64,000 nucleotides of DNA from Escallonia rubra (lineage: Eukaryota > Streptophyta > Magnoliopsida > Escalloniales > Escalloniaceae), in NCBI GenBank assembly GCA_033065855.1, contig JAVXUO010003091.1:164003-228002 (forward strand), written 5' to 3'. Positions 10,435 through 21,981 of the stretch are shown here, piece by piece. Position 1 is the stretch's first letter. Every line of letters begins with the position of its first letter. The notes under the pieces are model-generated. The model did not search any database. It worked only from the letters and a program-made list of their open reading frames with translations, and was not told the DNA's origin. The position numbers and the translations under genes were made by a program.

Positions 10435-10680
10435 AATTACAAATTTACCAGAGTGGGGAAAAAGGGGCAGGAAAATTACAAATTTGCCCATGCCAAAATG
10501 GCATGTGCACCGCACATGATCACTTAATGTCCAAAATTGGACGTCCGTCCAATTTTGGAGCTATTTGCAACGGCTTTGTCAACCTCGAAGGACATTATTA
10601 CAAAAATTGTAAACACAGGGGACAAAGTGCAAAAACGTGTAAATCTCAGGGGACAGTTTTGTAATTAATCCTAAACCAAA

Positions 10681-13213
10681 TGAGGCATATATTTAAGTTT
10701 TCGATTGTTGTCCAGGTATCAAAGCGGTTATGGACAACATATATCCTTTTTGAGGTTTCATCGTGGATCCATTACCAATTACGACCGAATGTGGCAATTA
10801 TGGAGCTTAGAAGTACTATGAACAAGCATTTCAGATTCTATGCTTAGTTTGTAGTTACTGCCATCTATGTTTTGATTGGATGACAGGCATTGATGTTATT
10901 ATATTAATCAGCCTTGCCCGTATATTTTGGATGTACTTTGGATGTATAAACAATCCCGGATTTCGAGATGAATTTGTAGCTATTGACATATTTTTTTAAT
11001 AGGTTTTTAGGTGTTGCTATCACCAAATTAATTTGAGTTACTGATAGGTTTGAATATATGAATAAGCGAGAAAATAAATCTTAACAACATGATCGATGAT
11101 CGGGCTCTAAGGTCGTGAAGGTCGTATTTCTAAGGTTCGCTTACTAGGAAGATGGATATGTACCGGTGTCAAGTTTCTGCATTTGATTAAGTTATTGCAT
11201 TTGTAAATTTAATATTAATTTATCAAGTCAAGTTTATCAAATACTGCACTATTAAGCAATAACAAGATGCAATCAGATATCATCTAGAATCTCAAGCTCA
11301 CGTAACTTGTTTTATGCAAGTTGTTTATAATAATTCTGTTGTCTGCATTTTTTTTTTTCATTTGTCAGTAAAAAAAACTCTGAACAACAAACAAAACAAA
11401 AAAAATGTTGAAACTTCTTGATAGAAATTATACTTTTTTATAGAGATCTTTAACTAATTGTCAAAAAAATACCTAAGAAAAAAATGTTGAAACTTCTGGA
11501 TAATGATTCAATGGTTTTGTTATGGAGATTTTAAACTAAAAGTAAAAAAAAAATCCTTAATTATAACAAACTCGAAAATTCGAAAAGGAAATTTTGAAGA
11601 TAAAAGCTGAACACTGTATTAAAAGTCAAAAGCACTTTACTTTTTGTAAAACTCAAAAATGGTATTTTACCGGGGGGGGGGGGGGGGGGGGGGGGGATGG
11701 GAAGCTTAGTACGCTACTCAAAGTCAAAACTTAAAACAAATTCTGAACTTAAAAAAAGGTGTTTTAATAAGAATTTTTTTTAGCCATTTGACTACAGATC
11801 CTTGGAGAGCCATCTGTTGCTCCATGAATGGTATATATATTTATACTACTTATAAAAGCGTGTATGGGTGTAAATCATTTTTTGGATAAGAATACTCTTC
11901 ATATATTTATGAATTACTCAATTATCATTTCAAAAACAATTAACATGCCTAAAATCTAAATTTTTTTAACAAGTCCACATTTTTCACTTTAATAAAAGTT
12001 ACAATTAATAGGTGGATGTCTCTTCCACTTCTCATGACACTTTCATTTAATATATGGATTTATTTCAATGTCATTTACAACTTGATGCTTGGTATAGAAT
12101 AGGATGTGAAACACATGACTATAGCATCTTATATACTAATTTCAACAACAACAAAATTTAATGACGTACCATTAGTTGATAATGTATTTTGCTTACTATA
12201 GATGAATTCCACTCTCATTTTCTCTTAATAGATAATTGTTTGTCTTTTATGTTGGCAATGAAAATCTGGTAATACAATTCAATGGAAAAGAAAAGGCAAA
12301 AAATTGGACATGCTTAAACTTTTCTGATGTTTTGCATTTAGATGTAAGACCTGATATTGTGTGTGTGCGCGCGCATGTATAGCGGATTTGTGTAATTTAG
12401 TTTTAGACACATTGCATCAATGCCTTTCAAATGTTACCACCTCAGTAATTGTTGGCCTATATCAAACCACTTTCACGTTCATTTTTCACGTAAACAACTC
12501 TACAACTTCATACATCTCCCATAATTTAATTGTTGTGACTTTTTCGTCTCCATTATGTCAAAAATCAAGATGATTAACATTTGCGCTTGTTATCCAAAGT
12601 TTGTTCAAAGGTAACTTAATTCTATGTTCTTAACCTTAGCTTCTTAATATAACGAATGATAATATCTTTTTTGAGTATGTAAGTCCGAAGTGAGTGTTGA
12701 GTTAATAGTTTATCTAGCTTCCAACTCTATAAAGGTAAGCTCTCTAATCTCTTCTAATACTTACAAATTTTGACTTTTTTAGGACAAGGCATGATAATTA
12801 TAGGGTTTATTTTAGGTATCGGCTTTAACTATACATATGACAATATTATCAGCACCAAGATTCTGTATGTAATTTTTTGGAAAAAACTGGTTCTACAGAT
12901 AAAATGGTGGGAGTCAATCCTTTACTTTTCAGGATGGGGCATTTTATTTGATGTTAAATGACTAATAGGCAGTATGATAGACAGATGTTGCGTGTAAGTC
13001 GTTAATAACTTTGAAAACATCTCATGTACTAGATATGGAGAGCTATCGTTATAATATTCCAAATTTCGGGAGCCGGTTAAAGTAACCATCCGTGCTCCGA
13101 AAAAATAAACGGACGTTAACATTGGGTAATGCTCGAGTATTAGTAGAGTATCAAAGTTTAAAAGAATTTTGGGGCAAAATGTAATTTTTAAAAGTTTGGG
13201 GGCCATTTGTGCA
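10681..13213. other. Intergenic AT-rich DNA, no gene seen
   Basis: No domain-bearing frame was found. The stretch holds an uninterrupted run of 25 G at 11672-11696 and a loosely repeated 'atgttgaaacttct' block (11404 and 11492). Confidence 0.5.
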
Positions 13214-13248
<35 letters not shown>

Positions 13249-13254
13249 TATATA
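13214..13254. repeat. TA microsatellite
   Basis: An almost pure TA run of about 40 bp with one interruption (ATGTA). Confidence 0.9.
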
Positions 13255-13978
13255 AGCTATTTTTAGATTGTGCCACCTCCTACTAGCTTAGATGACTAAG
13301 CTAAGCTAATTAAAGAGTGTAATAATGATTCTTGAGGATAATGTAAATATATATACAAGGGAGCCTCGGATGGAGAGAAAAAAAAAAGAAAGAGAAGAAG
13401 CAAACCAAGAAACAAAGAAAAGAAAACAGAGTGGGAAGAACAAATAGAAACAGAGAAGGGAGAAGGGAGAAGGGAGAAGAAGAAACTTCAGGCAGATATC
13501 AGAGGAATAGAGAAAGAAAAATTGAAGAGAAGACTAATTAAGGTAATCTTCCCCTTCCTTCCTAGTGTGCGAATTTCGGATTTTGGTAGTATGTTTGAGC
13601 TTCATGTCAGAAACATGAACACGGCTGGACTGTGGGGGGAGTTCGCAGGTGTTCATGTTGGGGTTTCAGCTTATATATGTGTGCAAATTGTGTAAGTATG
13701 TGTTAATGTGTCTGTATGAGGAGAGAGGATGGGTTTCAGTGAGTTGTTGAGGGATTTGGTGGGTGTTTTGGAGCAAGGAGTGCGTAACTGTGTAAATGTG
13801 TGTGTACGGGGTGTGTGTTCTTGAAGTGTTTCACTGTGTGTAGGCATTCGGATATGCGTGTTTACAGTGTGTGTGTGGGTTTTGGTGCGTGGGAGTGTTT
13901 TAGTGTGTTCTTTGTGTGAGGGCAGGTGAAGCAGGGGGGAAGAGAGCAACTGTGGGTGTTCATGTGCGTGTAGTTGTG
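13255..13978 (+). repeat. LTR-like or leader-like sequence, left part
   Basis: A purine-rich leader (13374-13530) is followed by TG-rich sequence with many GTGTG words. It continues after the hAT-like element at 16680, because the TSD joins 13978 to 16680. The two parts together (to about 18400) resemble a large degraded Ty3-type LTR, including short repeated 'gggtattttggtaattt' phrases. No LTR partner, PBS or coding domain supports this, so the call is tentative. Confidence 0.3.
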
Positions 13979-14075
13979 GGTATATACAGGGACGGAACTA
14001 GGAATTTTTCTCAGGAGGTGCAATTTTTTTTATTAATTTAATAATAATTTTATTTATTAATTTAATTAAAAAAAT

Positions 14076-15225
14076 AGGGTTAATTACACTTATGTCCCTG
14101 AGGTTTAGGTGTAATTACAGTCAAGGACACAAAGTTTCAAAAGGTAACAAACCGTGTTCACAAACGTTAAAAAGGTAACACTTGTGTCCATCCGTCAAGT
14201 ATCTGTCCAAAAAGTGTACTTTTTCGATGATGTCATCAATATGTATTTTTTAAATGACAATACTACCCTTGTTAAAAAAACCTAATTTTTAAAGAAATGG
14301 GTTTCTCTCTCCAAATATTTTTTGAAACTCTTTCTTCCAAATCTGAATTTCCAGTCGCCCCATGTCGCCGGCAGCCCCCTCCCTCACCCTACCTCGCCGC
14401 CGGCAGCCCCCTCCCTCACCCCACCTAGCCGCGACAGCCCCTTCCTTCAACCCACCCCGGCGGCAGCCCCTCTTCACCCCACCCAGCTGGCAGTCCCCTC
14501 CCTCACCCCACCTCGCCGCCGACAGCCTCTTCCCTCTACCAGAACACGATGGCGGTGCAACATGGAGGATAAGCATAAAGGACCCTTAAGATCTTTGGAG
14601 TCTTTTGAGTTTGATTTGTTGTCAATTATCTTAGTCACACAAAGAATAAGCAGAAAGGATAAGCAGAGCGGTGGACTCGTTGTGCGGCGGTGGGCCTGTT
14701 GTCATCGACGGAGAGGAAGAGGGGCGGGCAGCAGGTTAGGGAAAGGGAGGGGCGGCGGCGTGTGTAGCGGCAGATATAAGATTTGACCGACATGTGGCTC
14801 GATGTGCGGCCGTGGCTGTAATGGCGCCAGCGGGGAGGGAGAGGGGGCGAGCTGGGGGAAGGGAGAGATAGGCAGCGGGGTTAGGGGGAAGGGAAGAGGG
14901 TGGGCAGCGGGGTTGGGGGGAAGGGAAGGGGGAGCCAGGGTCGTGGGAGGGAGGCGCCGGGAGGGGTGGGGACAGGGAGGCGCCGTCGGAGTGAGGACAG
15001 GGAGGCACCGGCGGGGTGAGGACATGTATGACTTAGATTGAATAGTTTCCGGGGATGGCGTTTCAAGTAATTACAGTTTAAGTCATGGGCAATATGGTCA
15101 TTTCGATAATTCCGTTATGTATTTGGGTATTCCGTTAGGTCAAATGATATAAGTGTCTATTTTCCAAACTTATGGACACGCGTGTAATTTCACCCAAACC
15201 TCAGAGACATAGGTGTAATTATCCC
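14076..15225. mobile_element. MULE-2: Mutator-like element nested in the hAT-like element
   Basis: A 9-bp duplication TAAAAAAAT flanks it (14067-14075, 15226-15234); it is perfect but of low complexity. The arms begin GGGTTAATTACAC and GGGATAATTACAC and stay similar for over 100 bp (words 'cctgaggttt', 'tatgtcc'). The interior is C-rich on the left half (14350-14540) and G-rich on the right half (14820-15025), each built of short imperfect repeats. Long open frames here, on both strands, are low-complexity Pro/Gly/Arg artefacts rather than genes. Confidence 0.75.
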
Positions 15226-15689
15226 TAAAAAAATTTAGCAATATTCCTTGTCGACAACATTAATTAATTTTAGTCGGCAACAGACAGCAGTAATAATTTA
15301 ATAATAGATTTAATTAATTAAGATGGAGTGATAAATCATCTCTCACTGAGAAAAGGGAAAAGTTTATTGGTTTCTTACGACGTTATAAATGTAATCTCTA
15401 AAAAAGAATGTCTGGATCAAGAAATTCACACACTATGCAGGCGTTAGTTTTTAAGAGCTATACAATCTAACAGAATCCCATAAAACATGTAACAATTTTT
15501 CCCAAAAAGATGTGCTTTAACAGTTCGATTTAGCAACTAAGAACTACTATGAGACTGATTGCTCAAACTAATACAACATTTGATCATAAAGTCCCAAGAG
15601 GAATATTGAAAACCCGCATAAAATTTAGACATAACCACAAACAACCTACTATATGCATGTCTATATTGAGCTCAAGTTTCTATTTCTAT

Positions 15690-16030
15690 ATTCAAACCAA
15701 GTTAAAGAACAGGTCAATTATCCTACACTCTTTCAAATCCAAGCCCGACCTAGGTACCAAAACAACCAAGAATTGAAAACCCATCAAGGAAGTCAATAAC
15801 TAAATCTCATAATGGAACCAAAACAAGCTATAGAACAGGCCAATCACGCCAAAAAATCACCATTTAAGCTCGACCAAGATACCAAAACAATCCACAAATG
15901 AATATCCATCATAAAAGTTCAAAAAATTGCAAGTATAATTGAATCAAAACAAGTTAAAGAACCTGTCAATTACGTTATAATATTGAAATCCAAGCTCGAC
16001 CCACATACCAAAACAACAAGAGGAAACAAA
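15690..16030. repeat. Degenerate tandem repeat, about 120-bp unit
   Basis: Three copies share the order 'accaaaacaag…ttaaagaac.ggtcaatta', then 'aatccaagc.cgacc', then 'taccaaaacaa'. They begin near 15695, 15820 and 15945. They lie inside the hAT-like element. Confidence 0.55.
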
Positions 16031-16491
16031 ACTTACCAATATGAGGTTTGAAGGAAGAGACAACAGACAAGCACTCTGCACAGTGCACTCAAGCGGCCAG
16101 CAGCCTAGCGCAGCAACGCCCAGCAGCAAATCCCAGCAAATCAGCAATCATCTGTCACCGGTCACTCTGTCGTCGGCGTCAACAGGTGGCACTGCAGCAG
16201 CTCGCGATCGCCGGCAGGGTGAGGCACTCCGTCAAGCAGAGCTGGTCGCGTGGTTGGACGGCGTCAAGCAATGGCACTCCGTCAAGCAGATCTGGTGACT
16301 AGTTGCATGGTCGGATGGAGACTCGAAGATTTGGTCGCCGACAGTCAGGCGTTTCTTCAAGATCTGCTCGCCAGTCGAAGTTTCTTTAAGAATCTGGTTG
16401 CCGGTCGGAGATCTACAAGGTAGGTTCAGTCGATCGCGTCGCCGGCAATGGCTAGATCTAGTTGTCGGTCGTTAAGTCTACTGTCTACCGA

Positions 16492-16497
<6 letters not shown>

Positions 16498-16525
<28 letters not shown>
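16498..16525. repeat. GA microsatellite
   Basis: A run of GA dinucleotides near the right end of the hAT-like element. Confidence 0.85.
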
Positions 16526-16529
<4 letters not shown>

Positions 16530-16679
16530 ATGTGGTCTCGGGGAACGGGGTATCGGGGATTGGGGAACGACGTCTCGGGAACGGGGTGGTGCGATTCCCG
16601 AAAACCAAAAAAAAATTCATAATTCAGGGGGTGCTTCAGCCCCCCCTTGCCACAACGTAGTTCCGCCCCTGGGTATATA

Positions 16680-18400
16680 TGTGTTTTTATTGTGCAAAAT
16701 GGTGGATTAAAAGGTGTTCTAGGAGTGTAATGGGTGTGTATACCCAACTGTGTGTGAGTGTTAGTGTAAGAAATAGAAAATCTGTGAGAGTATGGGTTTC
16801 GGCCGAATGAAGAAGATGAAGTGTGTGTGTGTGTTTTGTGTGAAATATTGTATGTTTTGATGTGAATAGTGTATGTAATTGTCGCTAAAAACATAAATTA
16901 CTTTAGGCAGCTTCTTTCACGAATTTCTATAAATTGTTAGGGCCAAAATTAGGCAAAGTCCAAAATTGTAACCCCAGATATTTTTACGAGGCCTACACTC
17001 TGAAAATGTTTGGGAATTTTGGTGTCCGCGAAGAGCGCTAAATTAGAGTATCGATTAGGAGAAGTTCTGGATTTAATTAGCATAGCAAACCAAACAATTT
17101 TAATCTGAAAATTTTATGAAAACCTTATTCTACTTATATGTTTCACATTCTAAAATTTCGTGCCATTCCGAGGCTGATAGGTATTTTTCGTGAAACTCTG
17201 AAAATGTTTGGGAATTTTGGTGTCCGCGAAGAGCGCTAAATTAGAGTATCGATTAGGAGAAGTTCTGGATTTAATTAGCATAGCAAACCAAACAATTTTA
17301 ATCTGAAAATTTTATGAAAACCTTATTCTACTTATATGTTTCACATTCTAAAATTTCGTGCCATTCCGAGGCCGATAGGTATTTTTCCTGAAACTGGCCT
17401 TTTAGCGCTCGGTTCGGACACCAGTTCAAGATTTTTGGGCAAAAATTTTCTAAAATTTTTTAAAGTTCAGAAATAATATCAGGGTGCTTAAAATAGCGTT
17501 TTAAGATGTTTTGGGATTTTACCAGTGCCGGAAACCCCCAGGGGGTATTTTGGTAATTTGCTACCCCGGAGGGGTATTTTGATAATTTGACCTAAGAAAG
17601 GTATTTTTGTGTAAATTGACATACAATAGGGTTGTTTGGGTGATCCTACTTACAGGAAGGTCATTTGGGTGATTTAAGTTTGAGAGGGGCATTTTGGTAA
17701 TTTTACACCCCAGGGGCGTTTCGGTAATTTTACACACCCGGTGAGGGGGTTCATTTCGGGAGTATGTGTGCGTTCGTATTAATTTATAATATTGTACTTT
17801 AGACTGTATTCTAATGATTCGAGTATTCCGTTTAGGTTAAAGCTAAAGACTTCCGGTTAGCTAATTTAACTACGGATCCAGGTAAGGGATTCTATCTGAA
17901 CCCTTGGAAAGGACTTTCGTCCGAACCCTTATTTTGATAACTCGTTCTCGTAAGTATTCATCTGATCTACTTATGGCTACTGCCAAACTCTAAACTGTGT
18001 ACTGCTATCAGTATGTTATTGCCCAGAAAATCTCCAATGTTGAACCTGAATCGATTATTTGAAAATTTTGTGATGCTCGCCTGTACTGCAGGCTGGGCAA
18101 ATTTGATAATTGTTCGTATCCGCTCTTCCGAATTGTTGTGCCTAAGTTTGATAATCATTCGTAATCATTTTGCTGTTTATTTGTGATTTTCTTCTGTAAT
18201 TTCGAATGATGACTTATTCGGTATGTTACGGTTATTAAAATCCGATCTAATTCTAGTGGAGTGAGCTTATGTTAACGTTCATTGATATTGTTGATCTTTC
18301 TATGTTGACATGGGTTTCCATTCTATGGGAGGGCGTAATAAGGCTGGTTTGAATCCTGCAGGAAACGCAGGCTAGTACCCAAATGGACTAGTAATTATAA
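16680..18400 (+). repeat. LTR-like sequence, right part
   Basis: Continuation of 13255-13978. It holds the 198-bp tandem duplication and repeated phrases of the type 'ggggtattttggtaattt' at 17530-17740. No coding domain. Confidence 0.3.
16997..17392. repeat. Recent 198-bp tandem duplication
   Basis: Two head-to-tail copies (16997-17194, 17195-17392), each starting 'actctgaaaatg'. I saw only two or so base differences (ggctgat/ggccgat, ttcg/ttcc), so the duplication is much younger than the surrounding degraded sequence. Confidence 0.9.
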
Positions 18401-19718
18401 ATTATACCATAAGAGCTAAAAAAAATGATTATATAAGAGAAAATTATTTGTGAATCACAAAAGTCGAAGAAGCCTACTCGTAGCCACACAAAAGTAGCCA
18501 TGGCCACCCAAAATAACCTACAAAGTTATGATCTCAATCATTTGCTATTGAAAAATTATCACACAATAACTTTTCATTTAAAAACGTTGAAGTTATGTGT
18601 CAATGACTCATTTATAATAAAATAAAAACTGCAGCATGCTTGAGGTCCTAGCCAGATACTTCTTCTTGCTTATAAAATTGAACACGATTTCTAAAATTTG
18701 TATGGCATCGTTATGATTTCTAACAGTTTTATAAAAGTAAAGCACATTATTGTTTCACGAATCTGATATAGTAATCATCTTCCATACTATCTTTTAATTA
18801 TGTGCTTACTCCAAAGTCCCATATGGATCCACTTGAATTTTTTTATACCATTTTCTTCTAATTTGATGAGGATAACTGGCCAATATTCAAATCAGAGGCT
18901 ACTTGAAAATTATCGAGATAAAACACACTCAACTGTAAAAAACCATACTTGTATAAATTATACGGGTTGCAGTCAATCCATGTTAGTAAAGTATTTATTT
19001 AAGTATACTTATAAGACACACGAAACAATTGAACCAAATTTCTTGAAGAAAACGTAGTGAAGAAAATTTTGGTAGGTTACAACTTAAGTAGAAAATTTAA
19101 CGAGACTAAATAGTATATAAACATTCACATTAACTAAGAATGGACACCAGGGGAGCCAAAATTATATACCGTTTAGCCTAAGTTAGCGCTCGAGAAATAC
19201 AACTATCACTAACTTTAATAGATGAAACAATTTTGGTATCAACTAGACATCCAACACGCTAGCTACATTAATACTGCAGGAATGTAAATCTCTATCTCTA
19301 AGATAGGTGCAACGTTTTCCGATTGACCGGTAGAACATGGGAGGGGTTATTGAAATAGTTTTGCCACTAGGTTTATATAGAGAAACTGTAGCCCTTGATC
19401 TCAGCAGGTTGTTGTTTCTTGGCTTGCTAGATTTTGACATCAAGTTATTTTCTGGTATTACATGTTATATACGCAGTTCAAAAAAGTGATTACCATGTTT
19501 GTTCCATGTTTATGAATGCCTTATATCAGCAAAATATGTTGACTTGCGTCCATATTCTCATAAGTTAGTTACTTAGCAACCAATATGTTGAATTGCATAT
19601 GCATTTTCTCTTAATTATTTACTTGATTTTTGTTGTGATACATATTGATTTTTCTAATTGTGAACCCTTTAAATATTGGTCTTTAGGTGCATCGCATGTC
19701 CACTCAACTAGTTGAACT
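18401..19718. other. Intergenic AT-rich DNA, nothing recognised
   Basis: No conserved reading frame, terminal repeat or RNA gene was recognised. Confidence 0.4.
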
Positions 19719-19727
19719 AAACAGTTT

Positions 19728-20954
19728 GGGTTAAATACACGTTAGTACCCTGAAAGTATCACAAAGTCTCACTTGAGGGTCCAAAAGTTTAATTTTTACA
19801 CATAAGGCCTTGCAACTTCAAATTTGCAATAAGTAAGTACCTCCATCCACATTCCTAATGATCCAGGCTTTTCCGTCAGGAGCATTTTTTGGTTTCCATA
19901 TTTGGGTATTTCCCGCCGTTCACTGTTGGCATTCCCATTTCCCTCTCTTTCCATCTTTTTCCCCACCATTTCCCCACCTATACATACACATGTGTCTATA
20001 TACACATACATCCATGCTTCACTGAGCTTTTTACAAAGGAGGGAGATGGAAAGCAACAAAATGTACTGCTACTGCGGTAGGAGGACCAGATCTGCGACCT
20101 CTTGGACAGCCAAAAACTTGGGAAGAAGGTTTTGGGTGTGTATTGCTACTGTGGTAGGAGGACCATCCTCCTTCACCAAATAGCAGTACCACCGCCATTC
20201 TGATGATTACCGAGAATGAAATCGCCAACCAAAAGCCAAGATTTACAACCTGATACCTCCCTATCCCATGCAAATCAGAGGGTAATTGCTCATAAAGATT
20301 CAAACTTCCACATCCTCTGGTGTTCTCAATTTCCTTAATAGGTAAAGAAACCCAGGTTTTCACCAACGACAAAACACCTATGTCAACTACCAACGTGTTC
20401 CTCACCCATTTCTCATTAGACAAATTGGTCCAACCCGTGTCATTAGAACGACGACATTGAGGGAAGGAATCTGGAGTTTAAGGTGGTAATCAAGCTGAGA
20501 TATGTAGCATCACATCCAAATTAGAGCTCTGTTAGCTCTATTTTTGGTTAATTGCATCTTGATTTGCTACTGTTGACGGAAAAAGAAGGAAACTTGGAGT
20601 CAAAATCTGATGACTATTTCGGTGATGGCGACGGGACTGGGACGAGTCCTTGGAGTGGTTATGGAGAGAGATTTGGGTTCGAGACCATGGATTAGGTAGT
20701 GAGAGAGGGTGGTGGTGAACGGCGGCGACTTGGGTCATTGTTGGGTGGGGAAGGCAACGGTGATAATGAAGGTGTAGAGGTATGGAAACCCAAAAATGCC
20801 CCTGACGGAAAAGCCTGGATCGTTCGGAATGTGGACGGATGTACTTACTTATTGCAAATTTTGGAGTTGCAGACCTTTATGCGTAAAAATTAAACTTTGA
20901 GACTCTCAAGTGAGACTTTGTGGTACTTTCAGGGTACTAACGTGTATTTAACCC
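19728..20954. mobile_element. MULE-3: Pack-MULE-like element with a GRF zinc-finger piece
   Basis: The ends are perfect inverted repeats over GGGTTAAATACACGTTAGTA and stay similar for about 185 bp (to ~19915 and from ~20775). Flanking 9-mers AAACAGTTT (19719-19727) and GAAAAGTTT (20955-20963) agree at seven of nine positions, fitting an aged Mutator duplication. The interior includes a short frame with a GRF zinc-finger motif (20046-20183), which looks like a captured host gene fragment. No transposase is present. Confidence 0.8.
20046..20183 (+). pseudogene. GRF-type zinc finger gene fragment captured in MULE-3
   Basis: The frame starting at ATG 20046 reads MESNKMYCYCGRRTRS followed by TSWT and NLGRRFWVC. 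This matches the GRF zinc-finger pattern CxCG…TSxT…NxGRRFxxC, seen in small plant proteins and in nucleases or helicases that bind single-stranded DNA or RNA. The frame stops at a TAG soon after the third Cys, without the usual C-terminal part, so it is a truncated copy. It lies wholly within the arms of MULE-3, which explains its isolation. Whether it is transcribed cannot be seen. Confidence 0.65.
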
Positions 20955-21187
20955 GAAAAGTTTTAATGTGACAAGGGAAGTGTTTTTTACATTTTAATGG
21001 GATGAACCCGATGATAATCATGATGGTGTTGTAAAATAACTTATGCACGTCGAAATTGTACATATGTAAGCATGAATCACTAGAAAAGGTGAAGATATGC
21101 TTTGCATCGCGAGAAAAGAATGAAAACTGGGGAAGATTATATACTTTATTCTATAGCTTGTTGTTAAGTGAAAATCTAGAGAGAGAG

Positions 21188-21231
21188 ACCAAGGACCAAC
21201 CCGTTATATTTGTAGCGGGTTGGTCCTTGGT
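21188..21231. other. Perfect 16-bp inverted repeat (hairpin)
   Basis: ACCAAGGACCAACCCG at 21188-21203 pairs perfectly with 21216-21231 around a 12-base loop. Its origin is unknown; it is too short for a typical plant microRNA precursor. Confidence 0.8.
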
Positions 21232-21504
21232 CCACACATATAACGAAGCCCATAAAATGCCCAGCAGAATTATAGGCATTAAGATGCACCTAGCTCAATG
21301 GTCCAAACTAATCACACCACTAATAGAGCTATCGATCAACGCATCCATTAAGCATTCTAACAATCCATCTTTTCACAACCGATTTATGCTAAGCCCACAG
21401 AAAACTTCTTGTAGGTGTTCGGTTAAAATGGTCAATACGCATGATGGGAAGTAATGTCACGGTGATGTTGGTGGCTGCTTCTGTGGTAGCCGATGAAGAG
21501 GAGA

Positions 21505-21981
21505 TGTGATATCCGACATGGGATATGGGATAGTATGAGATTGCCCTTCAAAGACCTTGTATATGATTACAGAGGTACTTACTTGGCTAGCCCTTTTTTA
21601 GGTAGGCAATGCCCTAGTGGGCCCGTCGATGGGTTATGATAGAGGGTATCAGTGCGGACTCTCGAAAGCTCGGCTGGGCTAACCAATCGAGTTGCCGATG
21701 ATTGAGGAAAAAGAAGGCAAATCAGGGTATATCTCGCATGAAGACAAAGGTTGGGGCAATGAAGGATGACTTGAGTACATCCTACATTGACTAGAGATGA
21801 AGATTATGGGCTACGTATGATTGAACCTTCACGAGGACGTTAAGGCATAAGGATATCGCAAATTGTATGTAGGATAGTATGAGATTGCCCTTATAAGACC
21901 TTACCGATAGAAGTACCTATTCGGCTAGCTCTTTTGAAGGAGCCAACACCTTGTCATGGGTCCGTGGACCGGGTCATTACA
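21505..21981 (+). mobile_element. TRIM-type miniature LTR element
   Basis: Two related blocks flank about 220 bp. The first begins TGTGATATCC at 21505 and ends near 21643; the second spans roughly 21851-21981 and ends GTCATTACA. They share 'atgagattgccctt', 'gacctt', 'ggctagc' and 'tggacc/gggcccgt' in order. GGTATCAGTGCGGA follows the first block (21646 on), close to the initiator Met-tRNA PBS. A further related LTR lies at 59155-59293. There is no coding capacity, as expected for a TRIM. Confidence 0.6.

Larger units (their letters stand above)
1615..10671. mobile_element. MULE-1: Mutator-like element with long TIRs, split by a copia retrotransposon
   Basis: The element is flanked by a perfect 9-bp direct repeat TAAACCAAA (1606-1614 and 10672-10680), the length typical of Mutator insertions. 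Its left arm is 1615-1757 continued at 9944-10017; the right arm is 10435-10671 read in reverse. Both share a TTAATTACAAAA end and about 215 bp of similarity, including two adjacent inverted GGACGTCC-type motifs. The unsplit interior (10018-10434) is GC-rich and codes for no transposase, so the element is non-autonomous. The copia element at 1758-9943 inserted into its left arm; the right arm preserves the sequence of the empty site. Confidence 0.85.
13987..16671. mobile_element. hAT-like non-autonomous element with 8-bp target duplication
   Basis: The element is flanked by a perfect 8-bp duplication GGTATATA (13979-13986, 16672-16679), as expected for hAT. Its ends are CAGGGACGGAACTA and, in reverse complement, CAGGGGCGGAACTA. 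The interior has no transposase; it contains MULE-2 (14076-15225), a degenerate repeat of about 120 bp (15690-16030), GC-rich sequence and a GA microsatellite near the right end. Confidence 0.85.

Noticed and set aside
14289..15066. Several overlapping long frames on both strands (up to 154 codons)
   Set aside because: They are Pro/Arg/Gly/Ser-rich translations of GC-rich repeats inside MULE-2, open in several frames at once, with no domain.
21188..21231. Hairpin as a microRNA gene
   Set aside because: The stem is only 16 bp, shorter than a mature plant microRNA duplex.
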